A DNA stretch of 64,000 nucleotides, taken from Gammaproteobacteria bacterium (GTDB lineage Bacteria; Pseudomonadota; Gammaproteobacteria; Burkholderiales; Rhodocyclaceae). Of the stretch, positions 33,712-42,408 are shown piece by piece. Position numbers and translations under genes: made by a program. Position 1 is the first letter of the stretch; every line of letters begins with the position of its first letter. Below the pieces are notes generated by a model, which saw only the letters and a program-made list of their open reading frames with translations, made no database searches and was not told the DNA's origin. The stretch covers positions 62,001 to 126,000 of the forward strand of contig JAHJVE010000012.1 of the NCBI GenBank assembly GCA_018828385.1, read 5' to 3'.

Positions 33712-33790
33712 GATGTTTCTCCAAAGACGAATAGAGGGAACACCCGTCCCTGGTCGGGGAGGCGGTGGACTCCCCGGGGTTGCACGGACA
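33712..33790 (-). ncRNA. radC-motif-like RNA leader, copy C
   Basis: Minus strand. Hairpin CGGGGAG / CTCCCCG (33755-33776) lies within an outer GTCC/GGAC stem, then GGGTGTTCCC (33736-33745) faces GGAGAAACATC before the ATG. Pairing over the ribosome site is weaker here than in the other copies. Confidence 0.65.
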
Positions 33791-33838
33791 TGCGGCGCTG
33801 CTAAGCTGAACGCTCACAGGTCAAGAGGTGCCCACACC

Positions 33839-34069
33839 ATGCTGCGTGCAGGCGATGTGCTACGGTTCACGCCCGACGAAATCGAGGACTTCCGAAAACT
33901 CGGTCTCGACTTCGACGGGGCGCGAACACAGGATGACATCGACCAGGCATTGGCCCGATGGGCCGATACGCTGAACGATGAACGTCCCGATCTGCTGGAA
34001 AAGATCGCTGCGGCAATGGCGAAGGCCAGGGGCATCCCGCTACCCGCGCGCTTGACGCGGATACGTTGA
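33839..34069 (+). CDS. Small hypothetical ICE protein
   Basis: Protein of 76 residues from ATG 33839: MLRAGDVLRFTPDEIEDFRK, LGLDFDGARTQDDIDQALAR, then a helix LEKIAAAMAKARGIPLPARL. Similar in plan to the 71-residue protein at 31587. Its 3' end overlaps the convergent gene ending at 34040 by 30 bases. Function unknown. Confidence 0.55.
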   Translation: MLRAGDVLRFTPDEIEDFRKLGLDFDGARTQDDIDQALARWADTLNDERPDLLEKIAAAMAKARGIPLPARLTRIR

Positions 34070-34264
34070 TGCGGCGTGCCTGCCGTTGTCCTCGGCAATC
34101 CTCATCCAGCGGTCGGCGATGCGGTCCAGGTAGACCAGATCGTCGGCTTCGATCTCGCCCGACTCTCGCAAGCGGGCGATCACCTCCTTGACCAGGGACG
34201 GATCGTCCTTGGCCAGTTGGATCACAGTGGCGGCAATGCGCCGGCGGTAGAGGCTGATCGGCAT
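34040..34264 (-). CDS. Small hypothetical ICE protein
   Basis: Protein of 74 residues from ATG 34264 (AGGAG 7 nt upstream): MPISLYRRRIAATVIQLAKD, DPSLVKEVIARLRESGEIEA, DDLVYLDRIADRWMRIAEDN. All helical. It begins two nucleotides after the stop of the 57-residue gene at 34267-34440, so the two form a translationally coupled pair under the radC-type leader at 34441-34512. Confidence 0.65.
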   Translation of the reverse strand: MPISLYRRRIAATVIQLAKDDPSLVKEVIARLRESGEIEADDLVYLDRIADRWMRIAEDNGRHAASTYPRQARG

Positions 34265-34266
34265 GA

Positions 34267-34440
34267 TCAGGCTCCTGCGGCACGGTACTCGGAAGCGCCG
34301 CCAGACCGTCCGGGGACGGTGGGTCTCGGTTTCAACAACGCCGGCACAGTCGGCATGCGCAGGGACGGTCGGGCGTACCCGGAACCACCCAGCAGCACGG
34401 CGACCGGGCGCGACTCTCTCGTCGCAGGGATTGCGAACAT
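34267..34440 (-). CDS. Small basic ICE peptide, hypothetical
   Basis: Protein of 57 residues from ATG 34440: MFAIPATRESRPVAVLLGGS, GYARPSLRMPTVPALLKPRP, then TVPGRSGGASEYRAAGA. Basic and Pro-rich, with no domain. It is supported by an excellent ribosome site (AAGGAGAACACC), by the radC-type structured leader just upstream and by tight coupling to the next gene. It may act mainly as a leader cistron (inference). Confidence 0.55.
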   Translation of the reverse strand: MFAIPATRESRPVAVLLGGSGYARPSLRMPTVPALLKPRPTVPGRSGGASEYRAAGA

Positions 34441-34512
34441 GGTGTTCTCCTTCAGGAATGAAAGGGAACACCCATCCCTGGCGGGGAACTTGGGGTTCCC
34501 CGTTCGGGATGC
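34441..34512 (-). ncRNA. radC-motif-like RNA leader, copy D
   Basis: Minus strand. Outer stem CATCCC / GGGATG (34506-34511 with 34473-34478) encloses CGGGGAAC / GTTCCCCG (34482-34502). GGTGTTCCC (34464-34472) then pairs with GAACACC beside the GGAG ribosome site of the gene starting at 34440. Cleanest of the five copies. Confidence 0.75.
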
Positions 34513-34712
34513 TCCGCCGTGGACGGCAGAGCGGCTCGGCAACGTGCCAGGCGGCACGCGCAGGATGAAGGCCCACGGTTCTTGCGAACGGGGCCTTCGC
34601 TCGATGCCGATTGACCCGAAGATCGCGCGGCAGGACAGTGTTCAGCCGGGTGGCTGAACCAGACACTCGGCCAGGGACATGGCCGGACCCGACCGAAGTC
34701 GGGGATTCAAGA

Positions 34713-34745
34713 GGCAGGTAACGACTGCGACGCCAGCGAGGCTGG
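34713..34745 (-). ncRNA. Hairpin-box leader element, copy B
   Basis: Minus strand: hairpin CCAGC / GCTGG (34733-34745), then the box GGCGTCGCAGTCGTTACCTG and two more bases (34713-34734), about 270 nt upstream of the 57-residue gene. A possible promoter (TTGAAT, 18 bp, GATACT) lies further upstream on the same strand. Confidence 0.6.
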
Positions 34746-35024
34746 ACTTCAGGGTGGCCGAGGCCGCCGATGAAGGCTGTGCAGACACGATGTCCACAGA
34801 AAGCCCTTGCAGTATCGCGCTGGACTTATCCGGGATTCAAGACAGTGGTTTTGTTTGCCACACGCAAGCGTCGGGAATTCCGAGCTTCTTGGCGGGGTGC
34901 GAGCTTTGTGCGGGTAATGTGCCTTACCCACGGCGAGGCATGTGCGTGCCATCCAGATGGCACTAAACCGATGGTGGCAACGACCGGGAAAACAGAAAAG
35001 CGCTGATGGGTTTGCGCACCACGA

Positions 35025-35071
35025 CCACTACAGGTAGTGGCATCAAGTCATCGAAACACCGTATATAGTAT
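35025..35071 (+). promoter_or_regulatory. Pair of NrdR boxes
   Basis: Two 16-bp sites: CCACTACAGGTAGTGG (35025-35040) and ACACCGTATATAGTAT (35056-35071). They match the NrdR-box consensus (ACACTATATATAGTGT) at about 11 and 13 of 16 positions. They are exactly 31 bp apart start to start, the usual three-turn NrdR spacing, and end 10 bp before the -35 element of the nrd promoter. Confidence 0.75.
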
Positions 35072-35081
35072 ATTTGCCTCC

Positions 35082-35111
35082 TTGACACCCCGAGTCTGTT
35101 AAGCCTAGACT
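35082..35111 (+). promoter_or_regulatory. Promoter of the nrd operon
   Basis: TTGACA (35082-35087), 18-bp spacer, TAGACT (35106-35111), just upstream of the cobalamin riboswitch and just downstream of the NrdR boxes. Confidence 0.6.
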
Positions 35112-35116
35112 CGATG

Positions 35117-35292
35117 CCGTTGATGGTTCCCTTCCGGGGATTAAAACGGGAATCCGGTGCCGGACCGCAAGGTCTGAATTCCGGGGCTGCCCCCGCAACT
35201 GTAATCGGCGAGCGCTTCGCCAACACATGCCACTGGATGCGTCCGGGAAGGTAGGTGGAGCGCGCTGAACCGAGAGCCAGGAGACCTGCCGC
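35117..35292 (+). ncRNA. Cobalamin (B12) riboswitch
   Basis: Conserved features in order: the CGGGAATCCGGTGC...GGTCTGAATTCCGG arm, the strongly conserved GCTGCCCCCGCAACTGTAA core, a variable arm, and the B12-box AGCCAGGAGACCTGCC at 35274-35289. It lies in the leader of nrdA. Known: B12 riboswitches often repress B12-independent (class Ia/III) ribonucleotide reductases when cobalamin is available. Confidence 0.93.
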
Positions 35293-35479
35293 AACGAACT
35301 TTCTTTCATGGTTTTGGGGCGGGGTGTCCCTGACGAGAGGTTTATTGCGTGTCTTTCTTGCCGTTCGTTCGCCTGACCGATTCGACCACGGGTTCCCGCC
35401 CGCTGGCGTCGTGCTCGGTCGCGTCGAATGCCGGCCTGACGCAACGTCGATTCTCCGCCCCCCGATACGGAGAATCGCC

Positions 35480-38245
35480 TTGTCATCCAATGTCCTCAGC
35501 TTATCCACCGGCAGCGAAATCGCTGCCGCTGCCCTGCAAGTCATCCGCCGCAACGGCGCGGTCGTCACCTTCGACGCCGACAAGATCGCCGTCGCACTGA
35601 CCAAGGCTTTCCTCGCCGTCGAAGGCAGCCAGAGCGCCGTTTCGTCGCGGGTCCGCGATGTCGTGGCGCACCTGACGCAAGCTGTCGTTCGTTCGCTGAC
35701 CCGCCGCCTGCCGGATGGCGGCACGGTGCATATCGAGGACATCCAGGACCAGGTCGAACTGGCCCTGATGCGCTCCGGCGAACACGATGTGGCACGGGCC
35801 TACGTGCTCTACCGCGAACGGCGGGCCAGCGAACGCTCGGTCGCCGAGCCGCTGGCCGGCGCGCCGCTGATCCATGTGCTGGATGGCGGCCAGCGCCGGC
35901 CGCTCGACCGCGCCGAACTGGCCGGCCTGTGTTCCGATGCCTGCGCCGGACTGGGCGATGCGGTGGACGCTGAAAGGGTGCTCGACAGCGCCATCCGCAA
36001 TCTATACGACGGCGTGCCGCTGGCCGACGTGCATCAGGCGCTGATCCTCGCCGCGCGTACCTTGATCGAGCGCGAGCCGGCCTTCAACCAGGTCACCGCG
36101 CGCCTGCTGCTGGCCAGTCTGGGCCGCGAAGTGCTCGGCGAAGCGCGGTCGTTGAGCGAGATTGCTGCTGTCAACAGCGAATATTTGCCCAATTTCATCA
36201 AGCAGGGCATCGAAGCCGAACTGCTCGACCCGCGCCTCGCCACGTTCGACCTGCAGCGCCTGGCCGCTGCCTTGAAGCCGGAGCGCGACCTGCAGTTCGG
36301 CTACCTCGGTCTGCAGACCTTGTACGACCGCTATTTCCTGCATATCGACGGCCGCCGCATCGAACTGCCGCAGATTTTCTTCATGCGCGTCGCGATGGGC
36401 CTGGCCTTGAACGAAATCGACCGCGAAGCCCGCGCCATCGAGTTCTACGACCTGATTTCCAGCTTCGATTTCATGTGCTCGACGCCGACGCTGTTCAACA
36501 GTGGCACGATGCATTCGCAACTGTCGTCGTGCTACCTGACCACCGTCGCCGACGATCTCGAAGGCATCTACCAGTCGATCAAGGAAAACGCCCTGCTGCA
36601 GAAATACGCCGGCGGTCTGGGCAACGACTGGACGCCGGTGCGTTCGCTGGGGAGCCGGATCAAGGGCACCAACGGCCAGAGCCAGGGCGTGATTCCTTTC
36701 CTCAAGGTGGTCAACGACACGGCGGTCGCCGTCAACCAGGGCGGCAAGCGCAAAGGCGCGGTCTGCGCCTATCTCGAAACCTGGCACCTTGACATCGAGG
36801 AATTCCTAGACCTGCGCAAGAACACTGGCGACGAGCGGCGCCGCACCCACGACATGAACACCGCGAACTGGATTCCCGACCTGTTCATGAAGCGGGTTAT
36901 CGACCACGGCGAATGGACGCTGTTCTCGCCGGTCGACGTGCCCGACCTGCATGAAAAGTTCGGCGCCGAATTCGAAGCAGCGTATGTCGCCTATGAAGCC
37001 AAGGCTGCCGCCGGGCAACTGAAGCTGCACAAGAAGCTGCCCGCCGTCCAGCTCTGGCGCAAGATGCTGACCATGCTGTTCGAGACCGGCCATCCGTGGA
37101 TCACCTTCAAGGATGCCTGCAATCTGCGCTCGCCGCAGCAGCATGTCGGTGTCGTGCATTCGTCCAACCTGTGCACCGAGATCACGCTGAACACTTCGGA
37201 CGAGGAAACCGCCGTCTGCAACCTCGGCTCGGTCAATCTGTTGGCCCACCTCAAGGATGGCGCACTCGACCAGGCCAAGCTGGCGCGCACCGTGACCACC
37301 GCGCTGCGCATGCTCGACAATGTTGTCGACATCAATTTCTACGCGACGCCCAAGGCGCGCAACGCTAACCTCCGCCACCGGCCGGTCGGCCTCGGTATCA
37401 TGGGTTTCGCCGATTGCCTGTACGAACTCGGCCTGCCTTACGCGTCAACCGCAGCGGTCGAATTCGCCGACCGGACCATGGAGGCCGTGTGCTATCACGC
37501 CTACGGGGCATCGACCGAACTGGCCCGCGAACGCGGCCGCTATTCCAGCTACCCCGGCAGCCTGTGGGCCCAGGGGATCCTGCCGCTCGATTCGATCCAA
37601 CTGCTGGAAGAAGGGCGGGGCGGTCATCTGGAAGTGAACCGCGAATCCAGCCTCGACTGGGCCGGCCTTAAGGAGCGCATCGCCCGCCACGGCATGCGCA
37701 ATTCCAACTGCGTCGCCATCGCGCCGACGGCGACCATCTCCAACATCGTCGGCGTCTCGGCCAGCATCGAGCCGACCTACCAGAACATCTACGTCAAATC
37801 CAACCTGTCCGGCGAATTCACCGTGGTCAACGAGGCGCTGGTCCGCGACCTCAAGGCGCTCGATTTGTGGGACGAGGTCATGGTCGCCGACCTCAAGTAC
37901 TTCGACGGTTCGCTGGCCCGTATTGAGCGTGTGCCGGATGAACTGAAGGCGCGCTACGCCACCGCTTTCGAGATCGACCCGGTGTGGCTCATCGAAGCGG
38001 CCGCCCGTCGCCAGAAATGGATCGACCAAGCCCAGTCGCTGAACCTCTACCTGGCGCTGCCTTCCGGCAAGAAGCTCGACGAAATCTACAAGCTGGCCTG
38101 GCTGCGCGGTTTGAAGACCACCTACTACCTGCGCACGCTGGGTGCCAGCCAGGCCGAGAAAGCGGGGGGCAGGGACGATGCCGTAACGTCGGAAGAACCG
38201 AAATTCTGTTCCATCGACAACCCCGAGTGCGAGGCCTGCCAATGA
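35480..38245 (+). CDS. nrdA: Class Ia ribonucleotide reductase, alpha subunit
   Basis: Protein of 921 residues starting at TTG 35480 (CGGAG 7 nt upstream). The frame is open to 35255 but those residues overlap the riboswitch. Two N-terminal ATP-cone regions (VIRRNGAVVTFDADKIAVAL; then VLDGGQRRPLDRAELAGLCS) precede the catalytic barrel: FNSGTMHSQLSSCYL, the thiyl-radical Cys in HSSNLCTEITLN (~565), ETAVCNLGSVNL, IAPTATISNIVG and a C-terminal redox tail (FCSIDNPECEACQ). It reduces ribonucleoside diphosphates aerobically with NrdB. Stop overlaps the nrdD start (ATGA). The beta subunit gene is not adjacent but last in the operon. Confidence 0.92.
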   Translation: MSSNVLSLSTGSEIAAAALQVIRRNGAVVTFDADKIAVALTKAFLAVEGSQSAVSSRVRDVVAHLTQAVVRSLTRRLPDGGTVHIEDIQDQVELALMRSGEHDVARAYVLYRERRASERSVAEPLAGAPLIHVLDGGQRRPLDRAELAGLCSDACAGLGDAVDAERVLDSAIRNLYDGVPLADVHQALILAARTLIEREPAFNQVTARLLLASLGREVLGEARSLSEIAAVNSEYLPNFIKQGIEAELLDPRLATFDLQRLAAALKPERDLQFGYLGLQTLYDRYFLHIDGRRIELPQIFFMRVAMGLALNEIDREARAIEFYDLISSFDFMCSTPTLFNSGTMHSQLSSCYLTTVADDLEGIYQSIKENALLQKYAGGLGNDWTPVRSLGSRIKGTNGQSQGVIPFLKVVNDTAVAVNQGGKRKGAVCAYLETWHLDIEEFLDLRKNTGDERRRTHDMNTANWIPDLFMKRVIDHGEWTLFSPVDVPDLHEKFGAEFEAAYVAYEAKAAAGQLKLHKKLPAVQLWRKMLTMLFETGHPWITFKDACNLRSPQQHVGVVHSSNLCTEITLNTSDEETAVCNLGSVNLLAHLKDGALDQAKLARTVTTALRMLDNVVDINFYATPKARNANLRHRPVGLGIMGFADCLYELGLPYASTAAVEFADRTMEAVCYHAYGASTELARERGRYSSYPGSLWAQGILPLDSIQLLEEGRGGHLEVNRESSLDWAGLKERIARHGMRNSNCVAIAPTATISNIVGVSASIEPTYQNIYVKSNLSGEFTVVNEALVRDLKALDLWDEVMVADLKYFDGSLARIERVPDELKARYATAFEIDPVWLIEAAARRQKWIDQAQSLNLYLALPSGKKLDEIYKLAWLRGLKTTYYLRTLGASQAEKAGGRDDAVTSEEPKFCSIDNPECEACQ

Positions 38246-40293
38246 GTACCAACGAACTGCAAGCGACCGTATCGGAAGCGATACCCCTGGTTTCCCCGTC
38301 GCTGCCGCGTCGCATCCTGCGTCGTGACGGTTCCGATGTCCCTTTCGAGGTCGAGCGCATCGCTTCGGCATTGGCTCGCGCCGGTGCCGCCAGCAGTGAA
38401 TTCGATGTGGCCGAGGCGCAGTTGCTGACGGCTCGGGTGCTCAAGGTGATTCGCCACCGCTATGCCGATTCGGCGCCCACCGTCGAGCAGGTACAGGATA
38501 TGGTCGAACAGACCCTGGTCGACGCCAACCACTTGCGGACATTCCGCGCTTACGTTGCCTATCGCGACCAGCACCACCGGCTACGCGAGGATCGCCGCAC
38601 GCTGGTGGACGTCGCGGCCGCCATCGACGAGTACGTGGATCGCGCTGACTGGCGTGTGCGGGCCAACGCCAACCAGGGGTATTCGCTGGGCGGATTGATC
38701 CTCAACGTGTCGGGCAAGGTGGTCGCCAACTACTGGCTGTCGCATGTCTATCCGCCGGAGATCGGCCAGGCGCATCGCGATGCCGACATCCACATCCACG
38801 ACCTCGACATGCTCTCCGGCTATTGCGCCGGCTGGTCGCTGCGCCAGGTGCTGTTCGAGGGGTTCAACGGCGTGCCCGGCAAGCCCGAGGCCGATCCGCC
38901 CAGGCACTTCTCCAGCGCCCTCGGCCAGATGGTCAATTTCCTCGGCACGCTGCAGAACGAATGGGCCGGAGCCCAGGCGTTCAGCTCCTTCGACACCTAC
39001 TTGGCGCCTTTCGTCCGCAAGGACGGCCTCGGCTACGACGCCGTGCGCCAGGGCATGCAGGAATTCGTCTACAACCTCAACGTGCCGTCGCGCTGGGGTA
39101 CCCAGACGCCGTTTACCAACCTGACCTTCGACTGGGTCTGCCCGGAAGACCTGCGCGACCAGGTGCCGGTCATCGGCGGCGCGGAAATGCCTTTCGCCTA
39201 CGGTGAGCTACAGGCCGAGATGGACCTCATCAACCGGGCCTACATCGAGGTCATGAGTGCCGGCGACCGACGGGGCAGGGCCTTCACCTTCCCGATTCCG
39301 ACCTACAACATCACCGAGGATTTCCCGTGGGAGTCGGACAACGCCGAGCGCCTGTTCGCCATGACTGCCAAGTACGGCCTGCCTTACTTCCAGAATTTTC
39401 TCAACTCGGACATGAAACCGAACCATGTCCGTTCGATGTGCTGTCGCCTGCAACTCGATCTGCGCGAGTTGCTCAAGCGCGGTAACGGTCTCTTCGGCTC
39501 GGCCGAGCAGACCGGATCTATCGGCGTCGTGACCATCAACTGCGCTCGTCTCGGCCATTTGCACGTCGGCGACGAGGCTGCGCTGATGGCCTGCGTCGAC
39601 CGTCTCGCCGACATGGCGCGCGACAGCCTGGAGATCAAGCGCAAGGTCGTCCAGCGCCTGATGGACGACGGCCTCTTTCCCTACACCAGGCGCTACCTCG
39701 GCACTTTGCGCAACCATTTCTCGACCATCGGCGTGAACGGCATCAACGAAATGGTGCGCAACTTCACCGCCGGTGCCGCCGATATTGCCAGCCCCGAGGG
39801 CCACGGGCTGGCGCTGCGTCTGCTCGACCGCTTGCGCGACCGGATGCGCGACTATCAGGAAACCACCGGCAACCTCTACAACCTGGAGGCGACGCCGGCC
39901 GAAGGAACCACCTACCGTTTCGCCAAGGAGGACAAGAAGCGCTGGCCCGGCATCCTGCAGGCCGGCACGGCGGACAAGCCGTATTACACCAATTCGTCGC
40001 AGTTGCCGGTCGGCTTCACCGACGACCCTTTCGAGGCGCTGATGCGGCAGGACGAACTGCAGACGCGCTACACCGGCGGCACCGTGCTGCATCTCTACAT
40101 GCGCGAACGCATCTCGACCCCGGCCGCCTGCAAGCAGTTAGTGCGCACGGCGCTGTCGCGTTTCCGGCTGCCCTACATCACGATCACGCCGACCTTCTCG
40201 ATCTGTCCGAAACACGGCTACCTGGCCGGCGAGCACGAGTTCTGCCCGAAGTGCGATGACGAAATCCTCGCCCGGCGCGGCCACGCCCATTGA
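38242..40293 (+). CDS. nrdD: Class III (anaerobic) ribonucleotide reductase lacking the glycyl-radical loop
   Basis: Protein of 683 residues: ATP-cone (RRILRRDGSDVPFEVERIAS), then the barrel (FSSALGQMVNFLGTLQNEWA, RSMCCRLQLDLRELLKRGNG, FGSAEQTGSIGVVTINCARL) and a zinc site at the C-terminus (ICPKHGYLAGEHEFCPKC). It then stops with DDEILARRGHAH. Normal NrdD continues from the zinc site into the glycyl-radical loop (RVxGY...GKQ). Here that loop is encoded by the separate small gene at 40321. The barrel looks intact, so this is a split enzyme, not a pseudogene. Oxygen-sensitive; needs NrdG. Confidence 0.9.
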   Translation: MSTNELQATVSEAIPLVSPSLPRRILRRDGSDVPFEVERIASALARAGAASSEFDVAEAQLLTARVLKVIRHRYADSAPTVEQVQDMVEQTLVDANHLRTFRAYVAYRDQHHRLREDRRTLVDVAAAIDEYVDRADWRVRANANQGYSLGGLILNVSGKVVANYWLSHVYPPEIGQAHRDADIHIHDLDMLSGYCAGWSLRQVLFEGFNGVPGKPEADPPRHFSSALGQMVNFLGTLQNEWAGAQAFSSFDTYLAPFVRKDGLGYDAVRQGMQEFVYNLNVPSRWGTQTPFTNLTFDWVCPEDLRDQVPVIGGAEMPFAYGELQAEMDLINRAYIEVMSAGDRRGRAFTFPIPTYNITEDFPWESDNAERLFAMTAKYGLPYFQNFLNSDMKPNHVRSMCCRLQLDLRELLKRGNGLFGSAEQTGSIGVVTINCARLGHLHVGDEAALMACVDRLADMARDSLEIKRKVVQRLMDDGLFPYTRRYLGTLRNHFSTIGVNGINEMVRNFTAGAADIASPEGHGLALRLLDRLRDRMRDYQETTGNLYNLEATPAEGTTYRFAKEDKKRWPGILQAGTADKPYYTNSSQLPVGFTDDPFEALMRQDELQTRYTGGTVLHLYMRERISTPAACKQLVRTALSRFRLPYITITPTFSICPKHGYLAGEHEFCPKCDDEILARRGHAH

Positions 40294-40320
40294 CACCCCT
40301 ACTGCGAAAGGAAGAAACCA

Positions 40321-40500
40321 TGTCTGAAACGAAATCCCAAGCACTCCTGAAAGACTCCGAACGCCAGCGCTGCGAAGTATGGACCCGCGTCATGGGCTAC
40401 CACCGGCCGGTTTCCGAGTTCAACCCGGGCAAACAGAGCGAGCACGGCGAACGCCGGCACTTCGCCGAACCATGCCAGGCATCGGCTGCTTGTGTCTGAC
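40321..40500 (+). CDS. Stand-alone glycyl-radical domain of class III RNR
   Basis: Protein of 59 residues, MSETKSQALLKDSERQRCEV, then WTRVMGYHRPVSEFNPGKQS, then EHGERRHFAEPCQASAACV. RVMGY with NPGKQ is the signature of the NrdD glycyl-radical loop (E. coli RVxGY...NAGKQ); Gly26 would be the radical residue. It starts at an ATG with a strong ribosome site (GAAAGGAAGAAACC), 27 nt after the nrdD stop. So the domain is made as its own polypeptide and must dock on NrdD in trans, as GrcA/YfiD does for pyruvate formate-lyase. The stop overlaps the GTG start of nrdG by eight bases. Confidence 0.85.
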
Positions 40501-41157
40501 AGGAAAACCCTGGTGGTGGGCGGGCTGACGCCCTTCACCACCATCGACTTCCCCGGCCGGCTGGCCGCCGTCGTCTTCTGCCAGGGTTGCCCGTGGCGCT
40601 GCGGCTATTGCCATAACCCGCACCTGCATTCGCCGCAGGGCAGGGAGCGGCCTTGGAGCGAAGTGCTCGACTGGCTGGAAATCCGGCGTGGCCTGCTCGA
40701 CGGTGTGGTCTTCAGCGGCGGCGAACCGCTGCTGCAGCGCGGCCTAGGCGTCGCTCTCGGCGAAGTCCGGACGCGGGGCTTTGCCACCGCGCTGCATACC
40801 GCGGGCATCTACCCGGCGCGGCTGGCTGCCGTATTGCCGACACTCGACTGGGTTGGTTTTGACGTCAAAGGGCCGTTCGAGGATTACCGCCGCATCACCG
40901 GTGCCGGCGACGGCGAAACCGCGCTTGCGGCCTTGGATATCTTGCTCAAGGCGGGAACGGACCACGAAATACGCTGCACCGTCGATACCGGGCTGCTGGA
41001 TGCCGACGCGATTGCCCGGCTGGCCCGCCAACTGGCGGATCGGGGCGTCTCGCGGCTGGTTCTGCAGTCTTGCCGCCGTGCCGGGCAGCCGGCACAACTG
41101 CCCGAAGCACTGCTCGACGCAGCGGCGGCCTATCTGCCGCAGATCGAATCGAGATAA
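40492..41157 (+). CDS. nrdG: Anaerobic RNR-activating radical SAM enzyme
   Basis: Protein of 221 residues from GTG 40492, overlapping the glycyl-radical gene. It starts RKTLVVGGLTPFTTIDFPGR and has the radical-SAM cluster motif in FCQGCPWRCGYCHNP (C-x3-C-x2-C, with an extra upstream Cys). FSGGEPLLQ binds S-adenosylmethionine, and GFDVKGPFEDYRRITGAG follows. NrdG-type enzymes install the glycyl radical on NrdD; here the target Gly is on the separate 59-residue protein encoded immediately upstream. It belongs to the longer NrdG2-like group. Confidence 0.9.
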   Translation: MSDRKTLVVGGLTPFTTIDFPGRLAAVVFCQGCPWRCGYCHNPHLHSPQGRERPWSEVLDWLEIRRGLLDGVVFSGGEPLLQRGLGVALGEVRTRGFATALHTAGIYPARLAAVLPTLDWVGFDVKGPFEDYRRITGAGDGETALAALDILLKAGTDHEIRCTVDTGLLDADAIARLARQLADRGVSRLVLQSCRRAGQPAQLPEALLDAAAAYLPQIESR

Positions 41158-41196
41158 GCGGATCAATCCATTTCACAGAAAGAAAGCGCGTCAATC

Positions 41197-42321
41197 ATGA
41201 ATGCACCATCGCCCAATGCCTTGTTCAATGACTGGGAGTTGCCGACACCCACGGTCGACCCCGAAAAACAGGCAAAAACCGAAGTCGCCCGTAGCAGTTT
41301 TCCGGTGGCACCAGCTCTTGTCCCGATCAACGCCGCCGACAAGCGCATCGTCAATGGCAAGGCCGACATCAACCAGCTCGCCCCGTTCAAGTACCCGTGG
41401 GCCTGGGAGTTCTTCCTGAAAGCCAACCGCAACCACTGGACGCCGCTGGAAATCGGCATGGCGCAGGACGTGCACGACTACCATCACAAGCTGAGCGGCG
41501 CCGAGCGCCACGTCTTCGAGAACGTGCTGGCATACCTGACGACTTCCGACATCCTGGCCATGCGCAACATCGGCCTGGCCGTCATGGAAAAGATGAGCGC
41601 GCCGGAAATCCAGATCTACCAGGCCCGCCAGGTCTATGAGGAGGCGCTGCATACCTGGACTTACCAGCACTGCATCGAAAGCCTGGGTATCGATCAGCAG
41701 GAAATCTACAACCGCTACCGCGTCGTGCCGGAAATCCACGGCAAGATCGCGCTCGCCAACCGCCGGCTGGAAAAGGTGCTGCGCTCCGACTTCGACCTGA
41801 CCGACCGCGCCAACCTGCACGAGTTCGCGCTGTCGTACTTCTTTTTCGCGGTGATTTTCGAAGGCTGCTGGTTCTACAACGGCTTCACGCCCGTCTTCGC
41901 GCTGCAACGGCGCGGCCTGATGAAAGGTGCTGCCGAGCAGCTGCAGTACATCATGCGCGACGAGGTGCTGCACTGCGCCTTCGGCATCCGCGTCATCCGC
42001 GAACTGCTGATCGAGGAAAACCTGACCCTCGACCCGGCCGCGCTGCGCGAACTGTGGGATGAAGCCGAGGCGGCCGAAACCGCCTACGCCGGTTACATCC
42101 TGCGCGACCCCATCCTCGGCTACAACGCCGAACTGCACGTCGCCCAGTTCCGCTTCATCGCCAATCGGCGGGCCCGCCAGGTCGGCGTCGCCGAGCCTTT
42201 CCCCGGCGCCGAGAACGTCCTGCCCTGGCTCGACGAACAGGCCAACCTGCGTAAGGAGAAAAACTTCTTCGAAACGCGGGTCACCGAGTACCAGACGGGC
42301 GGGGCGCTGGCCTGGGAGTGA
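41197..42321 (+). CDS. nrdB: Class Ia ribonucleotide reductase, beta subunit
   Basis: Protein of 374 residues, ferritin-like di-iron protein. Metal and radical residues are present: EEALHTWTYQHC gives Glu149-x2-His152-x3-Tyr156, matching E. coli Glu115/His118/Tyr122, and a second EVLHCAFGIRVI motif follows. The upstream helix DVHDYHHKLSGAERHVFENV supplies the first ligand region. It has a ribosome site (AGAAAGAAAGCG) 40 nt after nrdG. Placement after nrdD/nrdG puts the two aerobic subunits at either end of a mixed operon. Confidence 0.92.
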   Translation: MNAPSPNALFNDWELPTPTVDPEKQAKTEVARSSFPVAPALVPINAADKRIVNGKADINQLAPFKYPWAWEFFLKANRNHWTPLEIGMAQDVHDYHHKLSGAERHVFENVLAYLTTSDILAMRNIGLAVMEKMSAPEIQIYQARQVYEEALHTWTYQHCIESLGIDQQEIYNRYRVVPEIHGKIALANRRLEKVLRSDFDLTDRANLHEFALSYFFFAVIFEGCWFYNGFTPVFALQRRGLMKGAAEQLQYIMRDEVLHCAFGIRVIRELLIEENLTLDPAALRELWDEAEAAETAYAGYILRDPILGYNAELHVAQFRFIANRRARQVGVAEPFPGAENVLPWLDEQANLRKEKNFFETRVTEYQTGGALAWE

Positions 42322-42372
42322 ATCCCACGTCCAAGCGGCTTGAGTAGTAGCGTCGGTTTCGCCCAAGAAAAT

Positions 42373-42398
42373 CCCCCATGGCCTTTCGGTCATGGGGG
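42373..42398. terminator. Terminator between nrdB and the helicase gene
   Basis: Perfect 8-bp stem CCCCCATG / CATGGGGG with loop GCCTTTCGGT. On the minus strand it is followed by ATTTTCTT. It lies between the convergent ends of nrdB (42321) and the methylase/helicase gene (42409). Confidence 0.75.
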
Positions 42399-42408
42399 TG
42401 AAATCAAC

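Noticed and set aside
29014..34745. CRISPR array from recurring short repeats
   Set aside because: The repeated elements are single leader copies kilobases apart, not regularly spaced direct repeats with spacers, and no cas1/cas2 genes are nearby.
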